Below are positions 53,022 through 62,270 of a stretch of DNA of 64,000 nt, one piece after another. The notes beneath the pieces are model-generated. The model was not told where the DNA came from and ran no database searches. It saw nothing but the letters and a program-made list of their open reading frames with translations. Both the position numbers and the translations under genes were made by a program. Each line of letters begins with the position of its first letter. Position 1 is the stretch's first letter. The stretch comes from Bacillota bacterium (GTDB taxonomy: Bacteria > Bacillota > Clostridia > Lachnospirales > Lachnospiraceae): NCBI GenBank assembly GCA_023435895.1, contig JAEZLH010000034.1:58981-122980 (forward strand), written 5' to 3'.

Positions 53022-53585
53022 TTATATGAGGATTGCTGATTGTATTATTTTAATCATTTCTTGTAGCAAGTCCGCACGTTCATCTTCGGTTTTATGATGA
53101 TCCGTCGCAATGGCTTTTACTGGATAGAAAATGATCGCCAGTAGATTATCGTTATGGTAGTCTTTAATAATCTGATTTTTCTTCATCTCTGCTATCAGTG
53201 TATAGATATTGCAGATTCCCGTTTTACCTGAACAGTTATCAGCCAGGGATGGACAGTTGGAGAACTGCTCTACAAAACTGAAAACTTCTCTATGCTCTAA
53301 TATATAGTTATAATAGCTCCTGACGAGCATTTCAATGAGTTGATAACCCTCCATATCCCGACTGATTTGTTCTAGCAGATAGTCAAAGATTTCTTCGGAG
53401 TACTCACTGTAAATATCCTGTAGCATATTTTCTTTGTTATCAAAGTAAATATAGACGGTCGCTGGTGAAACACCAGCTAATTTAGCGATTTTTGAGATAG
53501 AAGTCCCATGAAAGCCCTCTTCAAGAATAAGCTTTATTACCGCTTCTTTAATACATCTCTCTTTTTCGTTATCTTTTCTTCTCAT
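53022..53585 (-). CDS. TetR-family regulator, probable regulator of lon
   Basis: ATG 53585 follows GAGGTGG; the longer frame from 53621 begins within the operator. The 187-residue product has a TetR helix-turn-helix: AVIKLILEEGFHGTSISKIAKLAGVSPATVYIYFDNKENML. The rest is helical, with two cysteines near NCSGKTGIC. It lies directly upstream of lon in the same direction with an 18-bp site before each gene, so it probably represses both. The ligand is unknown. Confidence 0.88.
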   Translation of the reverse strand: MRRKDNEKERCIKEAVIKLILEEGFHGTSISKIAKLAGVSPATVYIYFDNKENMLQDIYSEYSEEIFDYLLEQISRDMEGYQLIEMLVRSYYNYILEHREVFSFVEQFSNCPSLADNCSGKTGICNIYTLIAEMKKNQIIKDYHNDNLLAIIFYPVKAIATDHHKTEDERADLLQEMIKIIQSAILI

Positions 53586-53611
53586 AAGCCACCTCGATAT
53601 GATTTTATAAT

Positions 53612-53629
53612 AAACGATCATTCACTTAT
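53612..53629. promoter_or_regulatory. TetR operator before its own gene
   Basis: AAACGATCATTCACTTAT, 27-44 bases upstream of the TetR start codon, matches the lon site in 16 of 18 positions but in the opposite orientation relative to the gene. Confidence 0.7.
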
Positions 53630-54071
53630 AGTCAATTAAAATTTTAAGACGATAATATAAAATAATTATAAAGTGAGTCCGTAGGGGCATGAAATAGCTT
53701 GAATTAACAAACTAGGCGGTTAGTATTTGACTTAATTTTGTGTAGTCGAACGATAAATTTCCCACCCAATTAATCTTTTAAGCTATGTAAATTACGAAGA
53801 AACATTGATAAAAAATATATGACCGCCATTACCAGAAAAATGAAAATGATAAATGCATATGTTTTATGCTGTATCTTGTCGAATATAAGAATATATCACT
53901 ATTTAACTACCATAAATAAGAAATAATTTTGAAAATATTTCACAAAACTGTGGGGGAATATGATATGATTTTTATAATAATACATAATCGGAACAAGCTC
54001 TATTTACTTTATACCACAGCCTTTTATTAAGACGGACAAAAATATGATAGAAATGGTAATCAGGGGGAACT
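53630..54071. other. divergent intergenic region, nothing definite
   Basis: About 440 bases between the TetR gene (-) and the YesN-like regulator (+). It is AT-rich with no open frame of note. The last bases carry CAGGGGGAACT, the ribosome binding site of the regulator. No clear promoter boxes or operator dyads were seen. Confidence 0.4.
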
Positions 54072-55691
54072 ATGTATAAGGTTTTTTTAGTAGAAGATGA
54101 AATTGTAGTAAGAGAAGGAATTAAAAATAATATCCATTGGGAAGAGGAAGGGTTTGCCGTTGTGGGGGATGAAAGTGACGGCGAATTAGCGTACCCTATG
54201 ATATTAAGAGAACAACCGGATATTCTGATTACGGATATTAAGATGCCATTTATGGATGGACTGGAACTGAGTAAGTTGTTAAGGAAGGAAATGCCTCAGT
54301 TAAAAATTATCATTATCAGCGGCTATAGTGACTTCGGCTATGCACAGCAAGCCATTGATATTGGCATTACCGAATATCTGCTGAAACCAATTACATCGAG
54401 CAAGCTTATGGCTGCCGTGAAAAACGCCGCAGCAATGATAGAAAAGGAACGAAAAGATAAGCGGATATTGGAACAGTATCAGCTTTTGGTGTACCAGAAG
54501 CAGGGAGAGAAGAGAAAAGATTTTTTTAATGCATTAGTAAGCGGAAAAATGTCCCTTTCACAGATTATAGGACAGGAAGAGGAACTTGGGATCAATATGG
54601 TGGCAAGTGTTTTCTGCATTATGTTGTTCCAATTTAAAGTACAGGATATGTACGAGTATTCCAATGAGATAGTACAATCCGAAGCAAGAATGCAGGAAGC
54701 GTTAAGAAGCTATCCTGACATAAAGATTTTTGAACGCGGTATGGATGGCTGGGCTTTTATTCTATTGGGAGAAAGCAAAGAACAGCTAACTAAACTAACG
54801 GAGGAACTTTGTAATTTATTAATACAGATCAGTGAGGATAAAGTACATTACTTTGGAGGAATAGGCAGGATTGTTCATCGGATCAGAGATTTGCACCAAT
54901 CCTATCTTGATGCAAACAGGGCTTTTTCCCTACGTTATTTTGAACGGGGAGATCAGTTCTTATATCATCATGATCTTCATCTTATGAATGAACAGATTGA
55001 GAGCCGGGTTAATGTGAGCGATTTAAATCTTGAGAAGTTAGATCGTACTCTACTTGAGGAATTTCTTAAGAGGGGTACCTTACAGGATGTGGAGGAATTT
55101 GTAGACAGATACTTTGAAGGACTCGATTCAAAGGCGATGAGTTCTGCACTCTTTCGTCAATATATCATGATGGATGGCTATTCTGCCATTATGAAATTTT
55201 TAATGGATCTAAAATATTCGAAAGAAAAGATAGAGAAAAGCATAGAGAACATGAAGGATATTACAGGACAGCTTTCTGATTTGGAGGAATGTTGTAATTT
55301 TTATAAGTGCTTATTGAGGGAAGCAATTGAGCTGCGTAATAAAAGCAGTCAGAAACGGTATTCCGGTCTGATCGAAAAGGCGAAGGAATACATTCATCTT
55401 AAATATTCCATGAGCGATCTGACTTTGGATAAGGTAGCCTCTAAGGTTAATATCAGCCCGAACTATTTCAGTTCCCTGTTTAATCAGGAAACAGGAATGA
55501 CATTTATCGAATATCTGACGGATATCCGGATGGACAAGGCGAAGGAGTATTTGAGATGCACAAGCAGGAAGATTACAGAAATCGGATATTTGGTGGGTTA
55601 TCTGGATTCCCATTATTTCAGCTATATTTTTAAAAAGACACAGAATTGTACCCCATCGGAATATAGGTTGCAGGGAAAAGGGGAAGAATGA
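54072..55691 (+). CDS. YesN-type response regulator (receiver plus AraC DNA-binding)
   Basis: This 539-residue protein begins with a receiver domain: FLVEDE, the phospho-acceptor in ILITDIKMPF (Asp55), ISGYSDFGYA and LLKPI. A long middle region (about 130-430) follows, then two AraC helix-turn-helices at 430-535 (TLDKVASKVNISPNYFSSLFNQETG, ITEIGYLVGYLDSHYFSYIFKK). It overlaps the kinase gene by ATGA. It should activate the sugar transport genes just downstream when phosphorylated. Confidence 0.93.
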   Translation: MYKVFLVEDEIVVREGIKNNIHWEEEGFAVVGDESDGELAYPMILREQPDILITDIKMPFMDGLELSKLLRKEMPQLKIIIISGYSDFGYAQQAIDIGITEYLLKPITSSKLMAAVKNAAAMIEKERKDKRILEQYQLLVYQKQGEKRKDFFNALVSGKMSLSQIIGQEEELGINMVASVFCIMLFQFKVQDMYEYSNEIVQSEARMQEALRSYPDIKIFERGMDGWAFILLGESKEQLTKLTEELCNLLIQISEDKVHYFGGIGRIVHRIRDLHQSYLDANRAFSLRYFERGDQFLYHHDLHLMNEQIESRVNVSDLNLEKLDRTLLEEFLKRGTLQDVEEFVDRYFEGLDSKAMSSALFRQYIMMDGYSAIMKFLMDLKYSKEKIEKSIENMKDITGQLSDLEECCNFYKCLLREAIELRNKSSQKRYSGLIEKAKEYIHLKYSMSDLTLDKVASKVNISPNYFSSLFNQETGMTFIEYLTDIRMDKAKEYLRCTSRKITEIGYLVGYLDSHYFSYIFKKTQNCTPSEYRLQGKGEE

Positions 55692-57178
55692 CAAAATATA
55701 CAAGTGAAAAGCCAATCAAATATCCCTTGCGCTTAAAGCTGATTCTGGTGGCAGCAATTATCATTATTCCAATGATAATTCTCTCTGTATATCAGATTAC
55801 TGCACTCCATAATTACAGTACAGCCTACGATACCATCGTTCGAAGGATTACGGCTGCAAATACTTACAACCTAAACTTTAAAGAAGAGATGGATGAAAGT
55901 ATGTATAAGATTGTAGTGGAAGCGGAAACCTTCGATTCCATCGATGATAATCGTGACTTGAATAATCCATATGAATTAATCTCAGACGCAAGAGTGAATT
56001 TTACCAAATTACAGCAGATTACCACAAGCAGGGAGAGCCTAAGCTGGATTAAGCGTATTTTATTAAATCTTAATACGTTGGAAGACAGAATCAATGAAAT
56101 AAAAGATAATCTGGATCATCAGGGGCATTATGAAGAGAACATTGCAATGCTGGAATCCGATATTTATATATTGACGGAATTATTCCAGGAAGAAATCCAG
56201 TATTATATCTATTATGAAACAAAGAACTTTGAGGCAATCAGACAGAGTCTTAACGAGCAGGTAACAAGAGTGATTCTTACCATGGTGATTGCTTTAGCCT
56301 CCATTATTATCGCCTCATTTCTAATGAATGTCCTTTTGACGGATAGTATTACAAGACCGATTAAAATGCTGTGTGAAAAGACCGCTTTGGTGGCAAAAGG
56401 AGATTTTACTACGAGAACCTCCTGTGAAAATCATGATGAGTTATCGGTGTTATCCGATAGCTTTAATGATATGGCGTTAAAATTAGAGCAACAGGTGAAC
56501 AGTATAAGACAGGAACAGGAAAATCTGAGAAATATGGAATCAAAGCTTTTACAAGCTCAAATTAACCCGCATTTTCTATATAACACACTTGATACAATCA
56601 TCTGGTTGATTGAGGGAAGCAAAAATAAAGAAGCAATTGATATCGTAGTATCACTGTCCGAATTTTTCAGAGTTGCAGTGAGCAAAGGAAAGGATTCTAT
56701 TTCTATCTGGGAAGAAGAATTACATATAAAAAGTTATCTTCAAATTCAACAATCCAGATACAGCGACATCCTTGATTATGAAATATCCATACCGAGAGAA
56801 TTATATCAGTATCAGATTTTGAAGCTTACTTTACAACCACTTGTGGAGAATTCGTTATACCATGGAATTAAAATGCTAAGAGCCAGAGGGAAAATAACAG
56901 TTAGTGGAGAACGAAGAGGGGAAGATATTTGCTTTCAGGTGAAAGATAATGGAATAGGAATGGATATTGTTGAGCTAAAAGCCTTAAGAAGGGCCATTGA
57001 AGTTCTGGGAAGTGAACAGAGTACCGGCTTTGGGCTGGCCAATGTAAATAAAAGAATTAAGCTAAACTATGGCAATCAATATGGACTGGATATTCAAAGC
57101 AAAAAAGGGGAAGGCACAAGTATTAAGATCACAATACCCGCAAGATTGATTGAAAGAAATGAGGGGGAATATGAATAA
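55688..57178 (+). CDS. YesM-type membrane sensor histidine kinase
   Basis: This 496-residue protein has a membrane helix near 20-40, an outside region to about 195, a second helix near 195-220, a HAMP-like segment (ITRPIKMLCEKTALVAKGDFTTR) and a His_kinase domain with LQAQINPHFLYNTLDTI containing the phosphorylated His. The ATPase part has VENSLYHGI, DNGIGM and TGFGLANVNKRI. It phosphorylates the overlapping upstream regulator. The outside domain probably touches the sensory binding protein encoded next. Confidence 0.93.
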   Translation: MTKYTSEKPIKYPLRLKLILVAAIIIIPMIILSVYQITALHNYSTAYDTIVRRITAANTYNLNFKEEMDESMYKIVVEAETFDSIDDNRDLNNPYELISDARVNFTKLQQITTSRESLSWIKRILLNLNTLEDRINEIKDNLDHQGHYEENIAMLESDIYILTELFQEEIQYYIYYETKNFEAIRQSLNEQVTRVILTMVIALASIIIASFLMNVLLTDSITRPIKMLCEKTALVAKGDFTTRTSCENHDELSVLSDSFNDMALKLEQQVNSIRQEQENLRNMESKLLQAQINPHFLYNTLDTIIWLIEGSKNKEAIDIVVSLSEFFRVAVSKGKDSISIWEEELHIKSYLQIQQSRYSDILDYEISIPRELYQYQILKLTLQPLVENSLYHGIKMLRARGKITVSGERRGEDICFQVKDNGIGMDIVELKALRRAIEVLGSEQSTGFGLANVNKRIKLNYGNQYGLDIQSKKGEGTSIKITIPARLIERNEGEYE

Positions 57179-58196
57179 GAAACTCGTTTTTATATTAGTG
57201 GTTTTTCTGGCTATCCCGATTGTTCTTGTCAACTGCAGCCTGAGACCCATAAAAATTCAGCAGTATTATGATAAGGATAATCCAAAAGATAAAGATTCTG
57301 ATTTGATTGTGGTAGGATTTTCACAGCTGGGTTCGGAATCGGACTGGCGTACGGCAAATACGAAGTCAATTCAGAGTGCCTTAACAGAGGAGAATGGATT
57401 TTCTCTGATCTTTAGCAATGCCAGACAAAAGCAGGAAAATCAAATTAAAGATGTAAGAAGCTTTATATTTCAGGAAGTGGATTATATTGTGATTGCACCT
57501 ACTACAGAAACAGGTTGGGATACCGTTCTTGAGGAAGCAAAGGAAGCTGGCATACCTGTAATTCTTGTGGATCGTATGATTGATACGAAGGACGGCTCGC
57601 TCTATGTAGCAAGCGTGGGCACGGACAAATATGCAGAAGGCAAAAAAGCGGGTCAGTGGCTTGAAGAATATTTGCAGAAGAAAAAGAGAAATTCTGATAG
57701 TGTGAATATTGTGGAACTGCAGGGAACCCCGAATTCTACGGCTCAGATAGGTCGTTCCAATGGCTTTAATATTATAGCCAGTAATCATAAGGACTGGAAA
57801 ATCCTTGCAAGAGAAAACGGTGACTTTACAAAAGCAAAGGGCAAGGAGGAAATGAAAAAGCTCTTACAAAAATATAAAGATATCGATGTATTGATTTCAC
57901 AAAATGATGATATGACCTTTGGTGCAATTGAGGCGATTCAGGAAGCCGGATTAACTTGCGGTGTCAACGGGGATATTACAATTATTTCTTTTGATGCAGT
58001 TTCGGAAGCCTTTGATAAAATGGAAAAAGGCTTGATTAATGTGGATATTGAATGCAATCCTTTACAAGGTACTCTAATTGCTGAGATTATCGAACGCTTG
58101 GAACGGGGAGAGAAAACTCCGAAAGTATCCTATGTGGATGAGCGAGTATTTGAAGCGGAGAATGCAAAGAAAGACCGTATTGGAAGAAGTTATTAG
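57171..58196 (+). CDS. sugar-binding lipoprotein, likely sensory partner of YesM/YesN
   Basis: ATG 57171 follows GAGGGGG and overlaps the kinase end by 8 bases. The 341-residue protein has a signal peptide ending VLVNCS, a near-lipobox. The mature part closely resembles E. coli YtfQ, the galactofuranose-binding protein: GFSQLGSESDWRTANTKS, KQENQIKDVRSFI, APTTETGWDTVLEEAKEAGIPVILVDR and NVVELQGT-like NIVELQGTP. No transport genes follow directly and it is coupled to the kinase, so it probably reports the sugar to YesM. This is a three-component arrangement. Confidence 0.85.
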   Translation: MNKKLVFILVVFLAIPIVLVNCSLRPIKIQQYYDKDNPKDKDSDLIVVGFSQLGSESDWRTANTKSIQSALTEENGFSLIFSNARQKQENQIKDVRSFIFQEVDYIVIAPTTETGWDTVLEEAKEAGIPVILVDRMIDTKDGSLYVASVGTDKYAEGKKAGQWLEEYLQKKKRNSDSVNIVELQGTPNSTAQIGRSNGFNIIASNHKDWKILARENGDFTKAKGKEEMKKLLQKYKDIDVLISQNDDMTFGAIEAIQEAGLTCGVNGDITIISFDAVSEAFDKMEKGLINVDIECNPLQGTLIAEIIERLERGEKTPKVSYVDERVFEAENAKKDRIGRSY

Positions 58197-58376
58197 ACAT
58201 CTCGTAAAAAAACCAACAAAATTCATAGAAATCTTAACCAATTAATAGGAATGAAAGAAAAACCAGTAAAAATTATAACAATGACATGAATAATTTCCGT
58301 ATTTTTGTAAAGCTTCCTCTTTTATACTAATCATAGGCTCATTGATATGAGTTAAAAATGAATGGAGGAACTATTT

Positions 58377-59399
58377 ATGAAGAAATTGTTATCGATCATT
58401 ATGGTATTGACACTGGTATTTTCACTGGCTGCTTGTGGAAGCAAAGATAAGCCGACCACTGCGGATCCGACTAAGCCGGCGGAATCAACCAAAACTCCTG
58501 AAGCAACCAAGGCTCCTGACAAAAAAGTTGTTGTTGGTGTTGTTCAGACCAATGCAAATGAGTCTGACTGGCGTACTGCAAATACAAAATCATTTAATGA
58601 TGCATTTGCAAAAGCAGGCTTCGAGCTTAAGATGGTCTTTGGTGAGGGTGACCATGCAAAACAGATTTCTCAGGCTCAGCAGCTTATCCAGGAAGAAGTT
58701 GATTATCTTGTTGTATTAGGACTTCAATCAGCAGGTTGGGAAGATGTTGCTAAGGCAGCGAAAGAAGCTGGTATTCCTTTCATTATGGCAGACCGTAAGC
58801 TTGATTTATCAGAAGATCTTTATACCGCAATGGTTTGCTCCGATTTCGAAGCTGAAGGTAAAAAGGCAGTTGATTGGTTAAAGGATCAGTCCATTAAAGA
58901 TGGCAAGATCGTTGTACTTGGTGGTGATACAGGTTCTTCTGCTCAGCTTGGTCGTTCCAAAGCAATTGAAGACGGCGCTAAGGCAAATGGCTGGGAAATC
59001 GTATTCAATCAGAACATGAAGGGTTGGGATGAGACTCTTGCAAAGCAGGCAGTTGCTGATCTCATTGCTTCCAAAACAAAATTCAATGTAGTTTATGCTG
59101 AAAATGATAACATGGCTCGTGGTGCTTGTGATGCTATGGATGCTGCAGGTATTACATATGGTAAAGATGGCGATGTAAAGGTTATCGCTTTTGATGCAAA
59201 TAAGTGGGCGCTTGAGAAGGTTCTCGCAGGTAAATTCAATCTTGACGTAGAGTGTAATCCTCTTCATGGACCTCGTATTGTTGAGCTTATTAACAAGCTT
59301 GAAGCAGGCGAGACCGTTGAGAAGAACGCATATGTTAAGGAAGAAATGTTTGACAGTGCTACTATCACAAAGGATGTTGTTGATGCACGTGCTTATTAA
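58377..59399 (+). CDS. sugar ABC transporter substrate-binding lipoprotein (YtfQ-like)
   Basis: ATG 58377 follows GGAGG by 8 bases. The 340-residue lipoprotein has a clear lipobox (SLAAC) and a Pro/Thr/Lys-rich linker, then a periplasmic-binding fold: VGVVQTNANESDWRTANTK, AGIPFIMADRKLD, GSSAQLGRSKAIE and NVVYAENDNMARGACDAMDAAG. It parallels the sensory lipoprotein just before it. It feeds the ATPase and permeases downstream. The likely ligand is galactofuranose or a related hexose, from the similarity to YtfQ; this is not certain. Confidence 0.92.
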   Translation: MKKLLSIIMVLTLVFSLAACGSKDKPTTADPTKPAESTKTPEATKAPDKKVVVGVVQTNANESDWRTANTKSFNDAFAKAGFELKMVFGEGDHAKQISQAQQLIQEEVDYLVVLGLQSAGWEDVAKAAKEAGIPFIMADRKLDLSEDLYTAMVCSDFEAEGKKAVDWLKDQSIKDGKIVVLGGDTGSSAQLGRSKAIEDGAKANGWEIVFNQNMKGWDETLAKQAVADLIASKTKFNVVYAENDNMARGACDAMDAAGITYGKDGDVKVIAFDANKWALEKVLAGKFNLDVECNPLHGPRIVELINKLEAGETVEKNAYVKEEMFDSATITKDVVDARAY

Positions 59400-59463
59400 T
59401 TAATAGAGTAATCGGTTCTTTTAAAGTCCGATCGTTTATAGGTTAATAAGGGAAGGTATAAAT

Positions 59464-59523
59464 CAAAATGCGCGGCGCCGAGTATGTGGATAAAAGTTCG
59501 CAGATTCTGGTACCGCGCTTTTA
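59464..59523 (+). terminator. GC-rich hairpin between binding protein and ATPase
   Basis: Stem GCGCGG / CCGCGC (59470-59475 and 59513-59518) with an added CC/GG and flanking A/T pairs, then TTTTATT. It likely trims read-through so that more binding protein than ATPase/permease is made. Confidence 0.75.
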
Positions 59524-59655
59524 TTAAATAGACGTTCCTTAATACCTGACTAAAGTTCGGAAGTGATTTTTGAAAGTGAACCATTGTACGAATTACAAAG
59601 TTGTCAGGGTGATGTCAAACTATAGCACCTGAACGGAGGTTTAATTATTATAATT

Positions 59656-61179
59656 ATGCAAAATACAGTACTTACAATGCGAGGGATTTATAAAAGCTTT
59701 CCCGGCGTAAAGGCCTTACAAAATGTTGATTTCACTTTGTTGGAAGGTGAAATCCATGCATTGATGGGCGAAAATGGCGCTGGAAAGTCAACGTTAATCA
59801 AGGTTTTGACCGGAGTTTATACGAAGGATGCCGGAGAGATTAATATAAAAGGAAATGAAAAGCCCGTCACTATCAAATCCCCTCAGGAAGCCCAAAAGCT
59901 TGGAATAAGCACAGTGTACCAAGAAATCACATTGTGCCCGAACCTGACGGTTGCAGAAAATTTATTTATTGGTAGAACCAATGATTTGTTGGTTGATTGG
60001 AAGAAAAGTAATAATAAGGCGGAAAAACTTCTAAAGGGTCTTGGTATACCGGCAAGTCCAACACAGCAATTGTCCAACTGTTCCATAGCAGTTCAACAGA
60101 TGGTAGCCATAGCTCGTGCGATTGATATGGACTGTAAAGTGTTAATTCTTGATGAACCTACTTCGTCACTGGATGAACAAGAGGTTAGTAAGCTCTTTAC
60201 ATTGATGCGTGAATTAAGAGGGAGAGGAGTAGGAATTATATTCGTAACCCATTTCCTAGACCAAGTATATGAGTTATGCGATAAAATAACAGTGCTGCGT
60301 AATGGCGAACTTGTAGGAGAATATCAAATTAAGGATTTACCAAAAGTAGAGCTTGTTGCCAAGATGATGGGTAAGGAACTTGGTGATTTAGCGGAGATAC
60401 ATAATGCGCAGTTAGGAAGCGAAGACACCAAAGAAGCAATTATCGAGACAGATGGACTGTCAAGCACATCCGGTATTAAGCCGTTCAATTTTGCGGCATA
60501 TAAGGGAGAGGTAACGGGTTTTGCAGGATTGCTTGGATCAGGTCGAAGTGAGTGTGTCAGGGCAATCTTTGGTGCAGACAAAGTTATGAAGGGCAGTTTG
60601 AAAATCAAAGGTGAGAGCGTAAGTGTGACATCGCCAATCAAAGCCATGAGGAAAGGAATTGGATACCTTTCAGAGGATAGAAAGCGAGATGGCATTATAG
60701 GAGATCTGTCGGTTCGTGATAATATCATCCTTGCGCTTCAGGTTATGAGAGGATTCTTTCGCCCATTTACGAAGGCTCAGGCTCAGGCATTTGCCGATGA
60801 ATACATTAAATTATTAGGTATAAAAACAGCCTCGGCAGATACACCAATCAACTCCTTATCCGGTGGGAATCAGCAAAAAGTTATTTTAGCTCGTTGGTTA
60901 CTTACTCATCCTGAATATCTGATATTAGATGAACCTACACGAGGAATTGATATTGGAACCAAGGTGGAAATACAGAAACTGGTACTCAAGCTAGCCTCTG
61001 AGGGCATGAGTATTACCTTCATCTCTTCCGAAATCGAGGAAATGATACGTACCTGCTCCAGACTGATTGTTATGCGCGATCTTCATGTAGTTGGTGAGTT
61101 AAAAGGTACTGAACTGACACAGGATAAAATAATGTATACAATAGCGGGGGGAGTAAGTCAAAATGTCGAAAAACAATAA
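59656..61179 (+). CDS. sugar ABC transporter ATP-binding protein (YtfR-like, two ATPase domains)
   Basis: This 507-residue protein has two ATPase domains. The first has Walker A GENGAGKST (Lys44), SIAVQQMVAIARA and LDEPTSSLDEQEV; the second has a degenerate Walker A (GLLGSGRSECV), as is normal in the RbsA/YtfR class, and LSGGNQQKVILARWL with LDEPTRGIDIGTK. The GGAGG site is 16 bases from the ATG, unusually far; an ATT codon 7 bases after it is in frame. It powers the two permeases. It overlaps the first permease gene by 17 bases. Confidence 0.95.
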   Translation: MQNTVLTMRGIYKSFPGVKALQNVDFTLLEGEIHALMGENGAGKSTLIKVLTGVYTKDAGEINIKGNEKPVTIKSPQEAQKLGISTVYQEITLCPNLTVAENLFIGRTNDLLVDWKKSNNKAEKLLKGLGIPASPTQQLSNCSIAVQQMVAIARAIDMDCKVLILDEPTSSLDEQEVSKLFTLMRELRGRGVGIIFVTHFLDQVYELCDKITVLRNGELVGEYQIKDLPKVELVAKMMGKELGDLAEIHNAQLGSEDTKEAIIETDGLSSTSGIKPFNFAAYKGEVTGFAGLLGSGRSECVRAIFGADKVMKGSLKIKGESVSVTSPIKAMRKGIGYLSEDRKRDGIIGDLSVRDNIILALQVMRGFFRPFTKAQAQAFADEYIKLLGIKTASADTPINSLSGGNQQKVILARWLLTHPEYLILDEPTRGIDIGTKVEIQKLVLKLASEGMSITFISSEIEEMIRTCSRLIVMRDLHVVGELKGTELTQDKIMYTIAGGVSQNVEKQ

Positions 61180-62269
61180 CAAAGTGAAAACCGATTCTTC
61201 ATCATCGGTTCTGAAAACATTGACCAGGCACCGATTGTTTATCCCCATTGCGTTTCTTGTGTTTCTTTTATTAATCAATGTGTTTATCAATCCGGGCTTT
61301 CTAAAAATCAGCTTGGGAAACGACAGTGCTGGTAATCCTGTCTTAATTGGAAATCTAATTAATATTCTTAATAATGCCACCGAGTTGGTTATTCTTGCAA
61401 TCGGAATGACACTTGTTACCTCCTCCTCCAGAGGGCAGGATATCAGTGTTGGAGCAACAGTCGCAATCGTAGGCGGAGTAATCATGAGGGTGTTATGCGG
61501 AACAGAAACGCAGCCAACTTCTTTGCATGCTCCGGTGATTGTTGCACTTATACTCGGCTGTCTAGCGGGTATGCTTTGTGGTGCTTTTAACGGCATACTG
61601 GTATCAAGATTTAACATTCAGCCCATGGTAGCTACGCTCATTTTGTTTACAGCAGGCAGGTCAATCGGATCAATGGCAATGGGTGGATTAAAGCCGAAGG
61701 CAGTTAGTTCATTTGGGTATTACGGAAACTTTATACCGGGCTTTCCGATTCCCACCCCAATTATCATAACGATTCTTGTGGTCTTGGTTACCTATCTTGC
61801 ATTAAAAAAGACGAACTTAGGGTTATATACGAAAGCGGTTGGTATCAATGATAAATCCTCAAGTCTTAATGGACTTCATCCTGCTAGAATTAAATTCATG
61901 ACCTTTGTAATACTTGGTCTTTGTGTAGGTATCGCAGGTTTTGTTCAGGCTAGCAGGGTTCAAACGGTTAATCCGTACACAATTGTACCCAGTATTGAAA
62001 TGGATGTTATTCTGGCAGTTGCACTTGGTGGCAATTCGCTGGGAGGTGGAAAATTCAATATGGTGGGTTCCATTATTGGTGCGTATACCATTCAGACACT
62101 TACTTCCATGTTAACCACTTTGAATGTAAATACAAACGCCGTTCCTGTCTTCAAAGCTGTGATAATCATATTGCTGGTAGCCATTCAAACACCGGTAGTT
62201 AAAAGCTTTTTCAGCAATCATGTTACATTCTCCAAATTAGCAGCAGGCGATGGAAAGGAGCGAGGTTAG
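61163..62269 (+). CDS. sugar ABC transporter permease 1 (YtfT-like)
   Basis: This 368-residue membrane protein starts after GGGGGGAG inside the ATPase gene. It has eight to ten hydrophobic segments and the RbsC-type features EMDVILAVALGGNSLGGGKFNMVGSIIGAY, TSSSRGQDISVGATVAI and SRFNIQPMVATL. Sugar permeases of this branch come as a pair of different subunits (YtfT and YjfF), as here. It forms half of the channel. Confidence 0.93.
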   Translation: MSKNNNKVKTDSSSSVLKTLTRHRLFIPIAFLVFLLLINVFINPGFLKISLGNDSAGNPVLIGNLINILNNATELVILAIGMTLVTSSSRGQDISVGATVAIVGGVIMRVLCGTETQPTSLHAPVIVALILGCLAGMLCGAFNGILVSRFNIQPMVATLILFTAGRSIGSMAMGGLKPKAVSSFGYYGNFIPGFPIPTPIIITILVVLVTYLALKKTNLGLYTKAVGINDKSSSLNGLHPARIKFMTFVILGLCVGIAGFVQASRVQTVNPYTIVPSIEMDVILAVALGGNSLGGGKFNMVGSIIGAYTIQTLTSMLTTLNVNTNAVPVFKAVIIILLVAIQTPVVKSFFSNHVTFSKLAAGDGKERG

Positions 62270-62270
62270 T

